DNA of 18,928 bases from JALOAP01 sp964632355 (GTDB lineage Bacteria; Chloroflexota; Dehalococcoidia; Tepidiformales; Tepidiformaceae), in NCBI GenBank assembly GCA_964632355.1, contig CAZWBW010000055.1:1-18928 (forward strand), given 5' to 3'. A program made the position numbers and the translations under genes. Shown here one piece after another: positions 7,031 through 13,838 of this stretch. A model generated the notes under the pieces. That model was given only the letters and a program-made list of their open reading frames with translations, had not been told where the DNA came from and searched no databases. Numbering within the stretch: position 1 is the stretch's first letter; each line of letters begins with the position of its first letter.

Positions 7031-9445
7031 ATGCGCGAGCCTGCCTTCGAACCACCGGCGTCCTTCCTGGGGGTGGTCGCCGCACTGCTCTGGACGTCGG
7101 ACGGGTCCGGGCGCCGCACCTGGTTCAGCGACGAATGGCTGCGCGTACGCGGCCGGCCGCTGGCGAACGAATGGGGCGATGGATGGCTCGCCGGGGTGCA
7201 CCCCGACGACCGCGGAGAACTCGCGGAAACGTACTTCCGGGCGGTGGACCGCGCCGAGCCGTACGCGTTCGAGTACCGGCTGCTGACGAACGACGGCAGC
7301 TACTGGCGCATCCGCGAACGCGCTCGGCCGTTGCCCGGCGGTGGGCTCGCGGGCGTGTGCGATATGGCGGCCGCGGTGGATGCCATCGCGGAGCTGGACG
7401 CGCGGCGGCAGTTCTTCGAGGCGGTCTTCCTGGCGGCCCCGGCGGGCATCCAGGTGTTCACGCCGGATGGGACCAGCGTGCGGATGAACCCGCAGCAGCG
7501 GGAGCTGCTCGGGTATCGGCCGGGCTTCGAACCGACGAACCTCTACAACGACCCCGTCCGCGCGGGGACCGGCATCATCGAGCACTTCGAACGCGCCCGC
7601 AGAGGCGAGGCGGTGGAAGCCACGATGGAGATCGAGGTCGAGGAGGACGGCTCGACCCGGCGCCGGTGGGTCGAGTCGACGCTGTTCCCGGTGGCCAACG
7701 AACAGGGCGACGTGCTCGTGGTGGTCGAATACCTTCGCGACGTGACCGAACGGGTGCTGACCGAGAAGGCGCTTCGTGAGAGCGAAGAGCAGTACCGCGT
7801 GACGGTCGAAAGCCTGAACGACATGGTGTTCCGAACCGATCGCGAAGGGACCATCACCTTCCTCAGCCCCGCGGCCAACCGCCAGGGTGGCTGGGCGGAG
7901 GGGGCGCTCCAGGGCCGCCCAGCGGCGGAGGTGTGGCACGACCCGGCGGACTACCGCCGCTTCCTCGATCACATCCTTTCGCGCGGACGGGTGAACGACT
8001 TCGAGACGCGCATGCTGAACAGCGAGGGGCGGCCGGCATGGGTTTCGCTCAACGCGACGGTGATGCGCGACGCCGATGGCCACGTGGTGGGCATCACGGG
8101 GTCCATTCGCGACATAACCGAACGAAAGCGCATGGAAGCCGCGCTGGCGGAGGCCGAAGAGCGCTTCCGGCGCATCGTCGAGACGGGCGCGGAAGGCATC
8201 TACCTGATCGATCTCGATGGGCGCATCGAGTTCGCGAACGAAGCGATGGCGCAGATGCTGGGGTATTCGGTCGGCGAACTCACCGGGAAGATGCACCGCG
8301 ACCTGGTGGTCTCCGGTCGATGGCGGCCGCGGGAAACGCAACTCTGGCGGAAGGGCGAGATCGAGCGGTTCGAAACGGAGTACCGGCATCGCACAGGCCG
8401 GCGCATCCAGGCGGTGATTTCGATCGCGCCGATGTACGACAGCACGGGAACGCTTACCGGCGGGCTCGCGATGGTGATGGACATGACCGAGCGGTACCGG
8501 GCGGAGGCGGAACGCGACCGCATTTTCAAGCTCTCGCTCGACATGCTGGCGGTGCTCGACCCGCGGGGGCGGCTGGCGCGCTGCAACCCGGCGTGGGAGC
8601 GAACGACCGGCTACACCATCGTGGAGATCGAAGGGAAGGAAGTATTCACATTCATCCACCCGGAAGACCTGGCGAACGCCCGGGAGGCGCGCGAACAGCT
8701 CATGCGCGGCGAGGCGGTGCTCGATCTGCGGCTGCGGTTCCGCTGCGCAACCGGGTACCGCTGGTTCTCGTGGAACATCTCGGCGCCGATGGCCGGTGCG
8801 TACAACACCTACTGCGTGGTCCGCGACGTGACGGAGCAGGTGGAGGCGCAACAGGCGCAGGCCGAGATGCTCGAAGCGCTCCGCCAGAACGCGGCGGCGC
8901 TCGAAGAGCAGGCGAAGGTGCTCGACCAGCTCCGCATCCGGGCGGAGTTCCTCGCCGACCACGACACGCTGACCAGCGCGCTGAACCGCCGGGCGTGGTT
9001 CGAAGCGGGCGCGAAGGGCGGCGACTGGTGCGTGGCGGTCATCGACGTCGACCACTTCAAGCGGATCAACGACACCTTCGGACATCCCGCGGGCGATGCG
9101 GTGTTGATCGAAGTCACGCGGCGGCTGATGGAGACGTTCGGTCCGGTGGGCGGCGTGGTGGGGCGGCTGGGCGGCGAGGAATTCGGCGTGCTGCTGCCGT
9201 GCAGCCTGGACGATGCGTACCGCGCCTGCGAGGAGGCGCGGGTGGCGGTGAACGCCGAACTCGTGCGGCTCGACGACGGCCGGGGCATCCCGGTGAGTGT
9301 GAGCGTGGGGCTGGCGCCGTGGTGCGAGACGGGCCAGTCGCGGGAGCGTTCGCTGGCGCGCACCTACGAGGAGGCCGACCGGGCGCTGTACGAGGCGAAG
9401 AACTCGGGGCGGGCGCGGTTGGTGGTGTGGTCCCGGGCTGCCTGA
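7031..9445 (+). CDS. Multi-PAS diguanylate cyclase (5 PAS + GGDEF)
   Basis: An 804-aa soluble signalling protein with no membrane segment. Five PAS-type sensor domains lie at about 15-115, 125-240, 250-365, 373-490 and 495-605; several end in the (R/V/M)DxTER linker typical of PAS/PAC. A helical, probably coiled-coil linker (605-640) leads to a GGDEF domain at about 640-800. The active-site loop is GGEEF at 714-718 and the metal/substrate segment is VIDVDHFKRIND, so it should make cyclic di-GMP from GTP. The residues just before GGEEF are GPVGGVVGRL, so the usual RxxD product-inhibition site is absent. The ATG at 7031 has GGAGAGAG a few bases upstream. It is divergent from the terminase gene. 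No haem- or flavin-binding PAS ligand can be assigned by eye. Confidence 0.93.
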   Translation: MREPAFEPPASFLGVVAALLWTSDGSGRRTWFSDEWLRVRGRPLANEWGDGWLAGVHPDDRGELAETYFRAVDRAEPYAFEYRLLTNDGSYWRIRERARPLPGGGLAGVCDMAAAVDAIAELDARRQFFEAVFLAAPAGIQVFTPDGTSVRMNPQQRELLGYRPGFEPTNLYNDPVRAGTGIIEHFERARRGEAVEATMEIEVEEDGSTRRRWVESTLFPVANEQGDVLVVVEYLRDVTERVLTEKALRESEEQYRVTVESLNDMVFRTDREGTITFLSPAANRQGGWAEGALQGRPAAEVWHDPADYRRFLDHILSRGRVNDFETRMLNSEGRPAWVSLNATVMRDADGHVVGITGSIRDITERKRMEAALAEAEERFRRIVETGAEGIYLIDLDGRIEFANEAMAQMLGYSVGELTGKMHRDLVVSGRWRPRETQLWRKGEIERFETEYRHRTGRRIQAVISIAPMYDSTGTLTGGLAMVMDMTERYRAEAERDRIFKLSLDMLAVLDPRGRLARCNPAWERTTGYTIVEIEGKEVFTFIHPEDLANAREAREQLMRGEAVLDLRLRFRCATGYRWFSWNISAPMAGAYNTYCVVRDVTEQVEAQQAQAEMLEALRQNAAALEEQAKVLDQLRIRAEFLADHDTLTSALNRRAWFEAGAKGGDWCVAVIDVDHFKRINDTFGHPAGDAVLIEVTRRLMETFGPVGGVVGRLGGEEFGVLLPCSLDDAYRACEEARVAVNAELVRLDDGRGIPVSVSVGLAPWCETGQSRERSLARTYEEADRALYEAKNSGRARLVVWSRAA

Positions 9446-9460
9446 GCGCGGAGCGCCCGG

Positions 9461-9495
9461 GGCTAAGGGCTAAGGACTCAGGACTCAGGACTCAG
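9461..9495. repeat. Heptanucleotide tandem array, 5 units
   Basis: Two units of GGCTAAG followed by three of GACTCAG, beginning 15 bp after the cyclase stop codon. The switch from one unit type to another inside a strict 7-bp register matches the long array at 12903-12979 and suggests slippage growth of locally mutated units. Confidence 0.75.
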
Positions 9496-9529
9496 TGTCC
9501 TTCCCTCCTGCGTCCGCATCCCAGGGCGA

Positions 9530-9560
9530 CTCCCTCTCCCATCGCCGATGGGAGAGGGAG
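9530..9560. terminator. Strong symmetric hairpin between convergent genes
   Basis: Near-perfect palindrome: 15-bp arms (left arm CTCCCTCTCCCATCG) around a single central C; a realistic stem has about 12 bp with a small loop. It lies between the convergent cyclase (stop 9445) and LOG gene (stop 9605). No T-run flanks either side. It may be a bidirectional terminator or a copy of a dispersed palindromic element; CCCTCTCCC-type hairpins are common in G+C-rich genomes. Confidence 0.6.
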
Positions 9561-9604
9561 GACTGTGTACCGGGCACTGATAGCTACGGCGCCCGCTCGG
9601 CACC

Positions 9605-10297
9605 CTACCCCCCGGCGATGCCGAGGGTGTCGGGGCCGGTGGTGCGGCGACGGCTCGAGCGGGCGGCGGGCAGGAGCACCGGTGCGGGTGCGTCCCGGGT
9701 CGCGGCGAGGCACTCGATCGCCTCGGGGACGGTGGCGGCGACTTCGAACAGGGACGTGTGCGCCGGGTGCAAGAGGCCGCTTTCGGTGGCCGTGCGCACG
9801 AATTCGAGGATGGGGTCGAAGTAGCCTGCGTGGTTTAGCAGGACGACGGGTTTGTGGTGGATGCCGAGCTGCCGCCACGTGAGCGCTTCGAACATCTCGT
9901 CGAGGGTGCCGAAGCCGCCGGGCAACACGAGGAAGGCGTCGCCGAGTTCGGTCATGCGTTCCTTGCGGAGGTGCATGCTTTCGACGACTTCGAGCCGGGT
10001 GATCCCGGGGTGCGGCGGTTCGATGGCTTCGAGGCCGACGGTGGTGACGCCGGTGACGCGGCCACCTGCGGCCAGGGCTCCCTGGGCAACGCGGCCCATG
10101 AGCCCAAGCGACCCGCCGCCATACACGAGGTGCCAGCCCTGTTCGGCGATGGCTCGCCCGGTTTCGCCGGCGAGCCGCAGGAATTCGGGCCGGGCGTTGC
10201 GACTGGCGCCGCAGTAGACGGTCACGGAAAAGGTCCCGGCGCCCGGGGTTCCGGGCCAGCCGTGGGCGCCGTTGTTCGATCTCAAGGTGTTTCGCAT
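9605..10297 (-). CDS. LOG-family phosphoribohydrolase (TIGR00730 type)
   Basis: A 230-aa Rossmann-type protein of the family once annotated as lysine decarboxylase. Members cleave nucleoside 5'-monophosphates to base plus ribose 5-phosphate; in plants and some bacteria this activates cytokinins. Visible motifs: VYCGAS near the start, VYGGGSLGLMG, the MHLRKERM arginine/glutamate segment, and PGGFGTLDE, the family signature. The C-terminal tail after about residue 205 is proline/arginine-rich and probably disordered. The ATG at 10297 is chosen because AGGAGG lies 8 nt upstream; a TTG one codon earlier is also open. It is divergent from the PAP2 gene and convergent with the cyclase. Physiological substrate in this organism is unknown. 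Confidence 0.88.
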   Translation of the reverse strand: MRNTLRSNNGAHGWPGTPGAGTFSVTVYCGASRNARPEFLRLAGETGRAIAEQGWHLVYGGGSLGLMGRVAQGALAAGGRVTGVTTVGLEAIEPPHPGITRLEVVESMHLRKERMTELGDAFLVLPGGFGTLDEMFEALTWRQLGIHHKPVVLLNHAGYFDPILEFVRTATESGLLHPAHTSLFEVAATVPEAIECLAATRDAPAPVLLPAARSSRRRTTGPDTLGIAGG

Positions 10298-10633
10298 CAA
10301 ACCAACCTCCTCAAACCCCGCCGGGCCGCACAGGATCTCGCTTTCGCGTTACATCCGCCGTGCCGGAGGTCTCGGCGAACTCTGGGTGTCATAACAACTG
10401 TACCGGGTCGGTGGGGACGCCATTCGGGAGCGGGGGAGCGGCCGTTCGATCCTGCCGATCGAGGCCGCGCGCCGAGAAAGGTACGGAAGGGACGCGATTC
10501 CCGCCGCGCCGCCTCTACGGCCGGTCAACACGTATGGAGATGCTTACGAACGTCTAGATCTTGGCGGCGAGTTGTAGGCGAGCCGTCGTACGACCCGATA
10601 CGCTTGCGGGGAGTGGGAACACCCCTGGCGGGA
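10298..10633. other. 336-bp divergent intergenic region
   Basis: Separates the LOG gene (-) from the PAP2 gene (+). Apart from the LOG ribosome site (CCTCC at 10306-10310) I see no convincing gene, tRNA or repeat. A 65-codon GTG-started frame at 10360-10557 has neither a recognisable product nor a ribosome site. Both promoters should lie here, but no clear -35/-10 pair stands out. No heptamer array is present. Confidence 0.5.
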
Positions 10634-11443
10634 ATGCCGGAGGACTCGTTGATACCTGCACAGCACGATGGGGAAGCCGATAGACCCGTCGTTCTCACTT
10701 TTCCTTTGATCCTGGTTCTTGCGTTCGCCGGGCTGGGGCTCGTGCTCACCGGTGCGGTAGTGATGGGCACCGTCGACGGCATCGACCGTTCGCTGGTCGA
10801 GTTCATCCAGCGCCCGGCGGTGTTCGAACCCGTTGCGCTGTTCTTCAACGGCTGGCTCCACAGCGAGGGGCTCCCGCTCCTGTGGGGGTGCTCGCTGGTA
10901 GCGTTCCTGGTGTTTCGAAAGTGGCCGGTGGCCGGGTTCTTCGCGCTGGTCGCGCTGCTGGCGCCCCTGAACCACATGATGAAGCTGCTGGTCGATCGAC
11001 CGCGGCCTTCCGGTTCGTTCCGCATTCTCGAGTATCCTGCTGACCCGTCGTTCCCGAGCGGCCATACCGCCGCTGCGGTCGGGTTCTTCGGGGCGTGGTT
11101 CATCGTGGCCGGTTCGATGCTGCCGCGGCGGTATGCGGTGCCGGTGCGGGTGGTGTGCGTTGTCGCGATCGTGCTCGCGGGGGTCTCGCGGGTTTGGTCG
11201 GGCGCCCACTGGCCAACGGACGTGCTGGGGTCCGTCCTCATCGGCTCGGCGTTCGTGCTGGCGATGTGGCTCGTGGTGAACGCGGCTGCGCCGGGCGCGG
11301 GCCTGCTGTTCGAACGGGCGCGGGTTGCGCTGCCGGCGTGGGCTTCGCGACCGCTTTCGGCCGCCCGGGAGATCGAACAGGAGGCGGCGCGAGCCGCGAG
11401 TTCGAGCCGGGTTCGGCCCGGGGGTACGGACCCGGGGTATTGA
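10634..11443 (+). CDS. PAP2-family membrane phosphatase
   Basis: About 269 aa, an integral membrane protein of the phosphatidic acid phosphatase type 2/haloperoxidase superfamily. The three catalytic motifs are present in order: KLLVDRPRP (KX6RP), PSGH, and SRVWSGAHWPTDVLGS (SRX5HX3D). Five or six hydrophobic segments surround them, the first at FPLILVLAFAGLGLVLTGAVV. Known relatives dephosphorylate undecaprenyl pyrophosphate, phosphatidate or phosphatidylglycerol phosphate on the outer membrane face; which applies here is not determined. Start choice is uncertain: the ATG at 10634 has GGCGGGA almost touching it, while a TTG at 10649 has GGAGG at a good 5-nt distance. The tail after the last helix is basic and Ala-rich. 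It ends about 130 bp before the multicopper oxidase. Confidence 0.88.
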   Translation: MPEDSLIPAQHDGEADRPVVLTFPLILVLAFAGLGLVLTGAVVMGTVDGIDRSLVEFIQRPAVFEPVALFFNGWLHSEGLPLLWGCSLVAFLVFRKWPVAGFFALVALLAPLNHMMKLLVDRPRPSGSFRILEYPADPSFPSGHTAAAVGFFGAWFIVAGSMLPRRYAVPVRVVCVVAIVLAGVSRVWSGAHWPTDVLGSVLIGSAFVLAMWLVVNAAAPGAGLLFERARVALPAWASRPLSAAREIEQEAARAASSSRVRPGGTDPGY

Positions 11444-11456
11444 TCCCCTTACTTTC

Positions 11457-11472
11457 TGTGATAGCCATCACG
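11457..11472 (+). promoter_or_regulatory. CRP/FNR-family-like operator
   Basis: TGTGA-N6-TCACG with the perfect inner dyad GTGAT-AGCC-ATCAC, matching the CRP consensus TGTGA-N6-TCACA at 9 of 10 defined bases. It lies 14 bp after the PAP2 stop and about 103 bp before the multicopper oxidase ATG. The regulator is unknown, and no CRP/FNR gene is in the window. Confidence 0.5.
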
Positions 11473-11483
11473 AATAGACGTAT

Positions 11484-11509
11484 GGCCCATGACCTAAGAA
11501 CGATGGGCC
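11484..11509 (+). promoter_or_regulatory. Inverted repeat in the multicopper oxidase leader
   Basis: Perfect 7-bp arms GGCCCAT / ATGGGCC separated by 12 bp, between the CRP-like site and the ATG. The spacing suits either an mRNA stem-loop or a dimeric regulator site. It matches no operator consensus I can name. Confidence 0.3.
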
Positions 11510-11537
11510 GATGTCGCGCGGGCCGTTCTGAACCACA

Positions 11538-11555
11538 TTCGGTAGTACCACCGAA
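11538..11555 (+). promoter_or_regulatory. Second inverted repeat, just upstream of the oxidase RBS
   Basis: 6-bp arms TTCGGT / ACCGAA around AGTACC (inner GGTA-G-TACC also symmetric), about 20 bp before the ATG at 11575 and just 5' of AAAGGA. It could act as an operator near the promoter or as a hairpin near the ribosome site. Confidence 0.3.
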
Positions 11556-11574
11556 GTGAAAGGAACGGACGAGT

Positions 11575-12669
11575 ATGGCGCGAATCAACAGTATCCGGCT
11601 GCCGCGGCGGCTCTTCCTGAAGCGGGCGGCCGTGGTTGGCGCAGCCGTGCCGATGGCCGGTGGGCTTATCGCTGCGGCGTGTACCGAGGAGGATTCTGGG
11701 CCGGCGAATGCTGCGACGAGCAAGCCGGAACAGGCGGCCGGCACCGCAACGGCCGTGCACGCATCGCAGGACCATGGCGGCGCAGCCGAGCATGAGCAGA
11801 TCGACCACGACCATGCTGCTGGCATCCAGCAGTTCCTGGAGAACCAGGAGACGCCGCTAACCAAGGGGAAGGGGAACCAGCCGCTCGAATGGACGATGGA
11901 CGGCGACGTGAAGGTGTTCAACCTGACCGTCGACGAGATCGAGTGGGAAGTTGAGCCGGGTGTGGTGGAGAAGGCGCGGGGCTACAACCAGATGATCCCC
12001 GGCCCGATCATCCGTGCGACAGAAGGCGAGCGGGTTCGCATCAACGTAACGAACAACCTGACGGAAAGCACGGCGGTGCACTGGCACGGGCTGTACGTGC
12101 CGTTCGACCAGGACGGTGTTGGCGGCCTGACGCAGGACCCGATCAAACCGGGCGAGACGTTCACCTATGAGTTCACGCTGCGGAACTCGGGTACGCACAT
12201 GTACCACGCGCACCACAACTCGGCGGACCAGGTGAACCGCGGCCTGCTCGGCGCCTTCATCATCGACCCGAAGGACCCTTCGACGATGCCGGAGTACGAC
12301 CGCGAGTACATCATGGTCGTGAACGACACGTCGCTCGGGTTCACGATTAACGGCAAGGGCTGGCCGGCGACGGAGATGCTGACGGCGAAGCTCGGGGAGA
12401 AGATCCTGATCCGGTTCATGAACGCCGGGTTCATGAACCACCCGCTGCACCTCCACGGGATGCCGATGCGCATCATCGCGAAGGACGGCTGGCCGCTCCC
12501 GCAGCCGTACATGTGCGACACGATCGACGTGGCGCCCGGCAACCGCTACGACGCGATCGTGGACTGCACGGAGGAAGGCGTCTGGGTGTTCCACTGCCAC
12601 GTGCTGACGCACGCGGAGACGCCCGCCGGCTTCTTCGGGATGGCAACTGCACTCAAGGTCGAGCCCTAA
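11575..12669 (+). CDS. Exported two-domain multicopper oxidase
   Basis: 364 aa. The N-terminus has a Tat-like twin-arginine run (LPRRLFLKR, residues 9-17), a hydrophobic stretch, and a lipobox-like IAAAC (C36), so it is probably exported folded and may be lipid-anchored. A low-complexity linker (about 41-85) carries five histidines (H62, H67, H73, H78, H80). All four copper-ligand motifs are present: HWHG (169-172), YHAH (210-213), HPLHLHG (289-295) and HCHVLTH (340-346) with a later methionine (M356), consistent with a type 1 site plus a trinuclear cluster. Two cupredoxin domains at this length recall small two-domain laccases. Substrate could be Cu(I), Mn, phenols or another donor. AAAGGA lies about 12 nt before the ATG. 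It stands alone behind a dyad-rich leader and before a strong terminator. Confidence 0.9.
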   Translation: MARINSIRLPRRLFLKRAAVVGAAVPMAGGLIAAACTEEDSGPANAATSKPEQAAGTATAVHASQDHGGAAEHEQIDHDHAAGIQQFLENQETPLTKGKGNQPLEWTMDGDVKVFNLTVDEIEWEVEPGVVEKARGYNQMIPGPIIRATEGERVRINVTNNLTESTAVHWHGLYVPFDQDGVGGLTQDPIKPGETFTYEFTLRNSGTHMYHAHHNSADQVNRGLLGAFIIDPKDPSTMPEYDREYIMVVNDTSLGFTINGKGWPATEMLTAKLGEKILIRFMNAGFMNHPLHLHGMPMRIIAKDGWPLPQPYMCDTIDVAPGNRYDAIVDCTEEGVWVFHCHVLTHAETPAGFFGMATALKVEP

Positions 12670-12698
12670 CGGGCAGAGCTCTTCAGGTCATTCCCTGG

Positions 12699-12737
12699 CG
12701 CGAGGGGCCCGGCGGATATCCGCCGGGCCCCCTCGCG
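12699..12737. terminator. Very strong hairpin terminator
   Basis: 19- and 20-nt arms that pair perfectly apart from one bulged base; the arms begin CGCGAGGGG and end CCCCTCGCG, meeting at GGATATCC. It starts about 30 bp after the multicopper oxidase stop. No T-run follows on either strand, but the stability is extreme. It also lies beyond the minus-strand pair at 12973-13640, so it may serve both directions. Confidence 0.75.
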
Positions 12738-12903
12738 ATCAGTGCTAAGTGCTAAGTGCTGAGTGCTAAGTGGGGATGTCGCGGGACGGGAAGCAAAGCC
12801 TCGAGCCCGTGGCGCTCTGCTTCGCGATCAGTGCTAAGTGCTGAGTGCTAAGTGAGGATATTGCGGGACGGGAAGCAAAGCCTCGAACCCGTAGCGCCCT
12901 GCT
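12733..12903. repeat. Two tandem copies of an 82-89 bp composite repeat
   Basis: Copy 1 (12733-12821) and copy 2 (12822-12903) each have TCGCGATC, then a run of AGTGCTA/AGTGCTG heptamers (12741-12772; 12830-12854), then a core of nearly 50 bp. The core contains GCGGGACGGGAAGCAAAGCC and a conserved ACGGG...CCCGT dyad. The copies differ by exactly one heptamer and a few substitutions. The 3' edge of the terminator hairpin forms the 5' edge of copy 1. No coding potential is evident. Confidence 0.85.
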
Positions 12904-12979
12904 AAGGACTAAGAACTAAGCACTTAGCACTTAGAACTTAGAACTCAGAACTCAGAACTCAGAACTCAGAACTCAGAAC
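12903..12979. repeat. Heptanucleotide tandem array, 11 units
   Basis: Eleven units in strict 7-bp register. They run in order TAAGGAC, TAAGAAC, TAAGCAC, TTAGCAC, TTAGAAC (twice), then TCAGAAC five times. Neighbouring units mostly differ by one or two bases, a gradient that suggests stepwise duplication. The units are in inverted orientation to the AGTGCTA runs upstream: 12830-12842 is exactly complementary to 12919-12931 (13 bp), so the region could fold back. The last unit contains the stop codon of the minus-strand small gene. Confidence 0.9.
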
Positions 12980-13173
12980 TCCCTCTTCCTTCGGCGGAGT
13001 TTCGTCTTCTCGTCGTAGCGCTGCCAGTATTCCTGGTAGGCGTTGCGGGCTTCGGTGCGGCCGGCTTCGAGCATGTCGCGGGCGGTTTCGCGGATGCCGA
13101 GGGCGATGGCGCGGAGCCAGTCGAGGGCATCCTCGGTGGGGTTGTCGCGCGGGGTTTCGGCGCGTTCGGTCAC
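12973..13173 (-). CDS. Small charged hypothetical protein
   Basis: 66 aa with no signal peptide or membrane segment. It is rich in Arg and Glu and predicted by eye to be largely one amphipathic helix (DALDWLRAIALGIRETARDMLEAG onward), ending in a basic tail (LRRRKREF). I do not recognise a family. The GTG start overlaps the stop of the upstream membrane-protein gene in a GTGA, which argues strongly that it is real and translationally coupled. Its own TGA stop (12973-12975 on the plus strand) lies inside the heptamer array, so the array has grown up to, or created, the end of the gene. Probably a cytosolic partner of the membrane protein; this is inference only. Confidence 0.65.
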   Translation of the reverse strand: MTERAETPRDNPTEDALDWLRAIALGIRETARDMLEAGRTEARNAYQEYWQRYDEKTKLRRRKREF

Positions 13174-13640
13174 CGCCGCCTTCCTCGTTTCCGGTTGCCG
13201 CGCACGCGCGAGGGGAGGTTGGTCACAGCGCCAAGGCCTGCGCGTACGCCGCGGACCACCGAGTAGACGCGGATGATGGGCGAGACGACGGTTTCGCCGG
13301 CGAACTCGGTGGTGCCGCGCACATTATCGAGCGAATCCTTCAGCGAATCGACGGCCGGGGCGACATTGCGTTCGAGGATGCGGCGCAGTGTGAACACGAG
13401 GAACACCAGCGCGGCCAGCAGGACGCACACGAGGAGGAGCGCCAGTGCGGCGAAGATGCCGCCGAACACGATGACGATATCGCGCCATTCGGCCCAGCTA
13501 TCGGGCGCGTCCCACGAATCGGGTTCGAGCCAGGACGGTGCAATATTGCCGCCAAAGTAACCATCGACGATCCAAGCGAGTACCAGGTAGGCCAGGAGCA
13601 AAAGGATCGCGGCGGAGACCACCGTCCAGATAAAACGCAT
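13170..13640 (-). CDS. Two-TM membrane protein, DUF948-like
   Basis: 156 aa with two clear membrane helices at about residues 4-25 and 55-84. A Trp/Asp-rich loop between them (WLEPDSWDAPDSWAEW) is probably outside. The soluble tail (NVAPAVDSLKDSLDNVRGT, then VVSPIIRVYSVVRGVRAGL) resembles the heptad-like tail of DUF948/YtxG-type proteins. It ends in a very basic stretch (RGNRKRGRRR), probably cytoplasmic. The ATG at 13640 has GGAGGAG 4 nt upstream. The next gene starts within its stop codon. No enzymatic motif is visible; a role in envelope stress or as a scaffold would be a guess. Confidence 0.75.
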   Translation of the reverse strand: MRFIWTVVSAAILLLLAYLVLAWIVDGYFGGNIAPSWLEPDSWDAPDSWAEWRDIVIVFGGIFAALALLLVCVLLAALVFLVFTLRRILERNVAPAVDSLKDSLDNVRGTTEFAGETVVSPIIRVYSVVRGVRAGLGAVTNLPSRVRGNRKRGRRR

Positions 13641-13838
13641 CCGGCTCCTCCGAACAATGACTCGATACTAATGAGATGTCACTGGGCGGGCAATAAGAAA
13701 CGGTCCTTTCCGGAGGGGATGTTATGCTCCCGAGAGCGGGGTGACGATGTAGACGTTCCTATGCGGGAGTTCCCCAATGACTCGTAACTCGGCTGCGGGT
13801 GAGAATGCGGTGCGGCCCTGCTCGGCCGGGGGATATGT

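Noticed and set aside
6935..9085. 716-codon minus-strand frame opposite the PAS/GGDEF gene
   Set aside because: Complement of PAS and GGDEF codons; no domain recognised and no ribosome site.
10360..10557. 65-codon plus-strand frame in the LOG-PAP2 gap
   Set aside because: No ribosome-binding site, no recognisable product, and atypical composition for a protein.
9854..10633. N-terminal extension of the PAP2 protein in the same frame
   Set aside because: It runs antisense through the LOG gene; the PAP2 fold begins only after the ATG at 10634 or TTG at 10649.
11417..11450. Hairpin CCCGGG...CCCGGG at the PAP2 3' end as a terminator
   Set aside because: The arms are self-complementary, lie inside the coding region before the stop, and the following T-rich stretch is interrupted; too weak to call.
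12733..12979. CRISPR array
   Set aside because: Units are 7 bp or one tandem 82-89 bp pair; there are no unique 25-45 bp spacers between identical repeats and no cas gene nearby.
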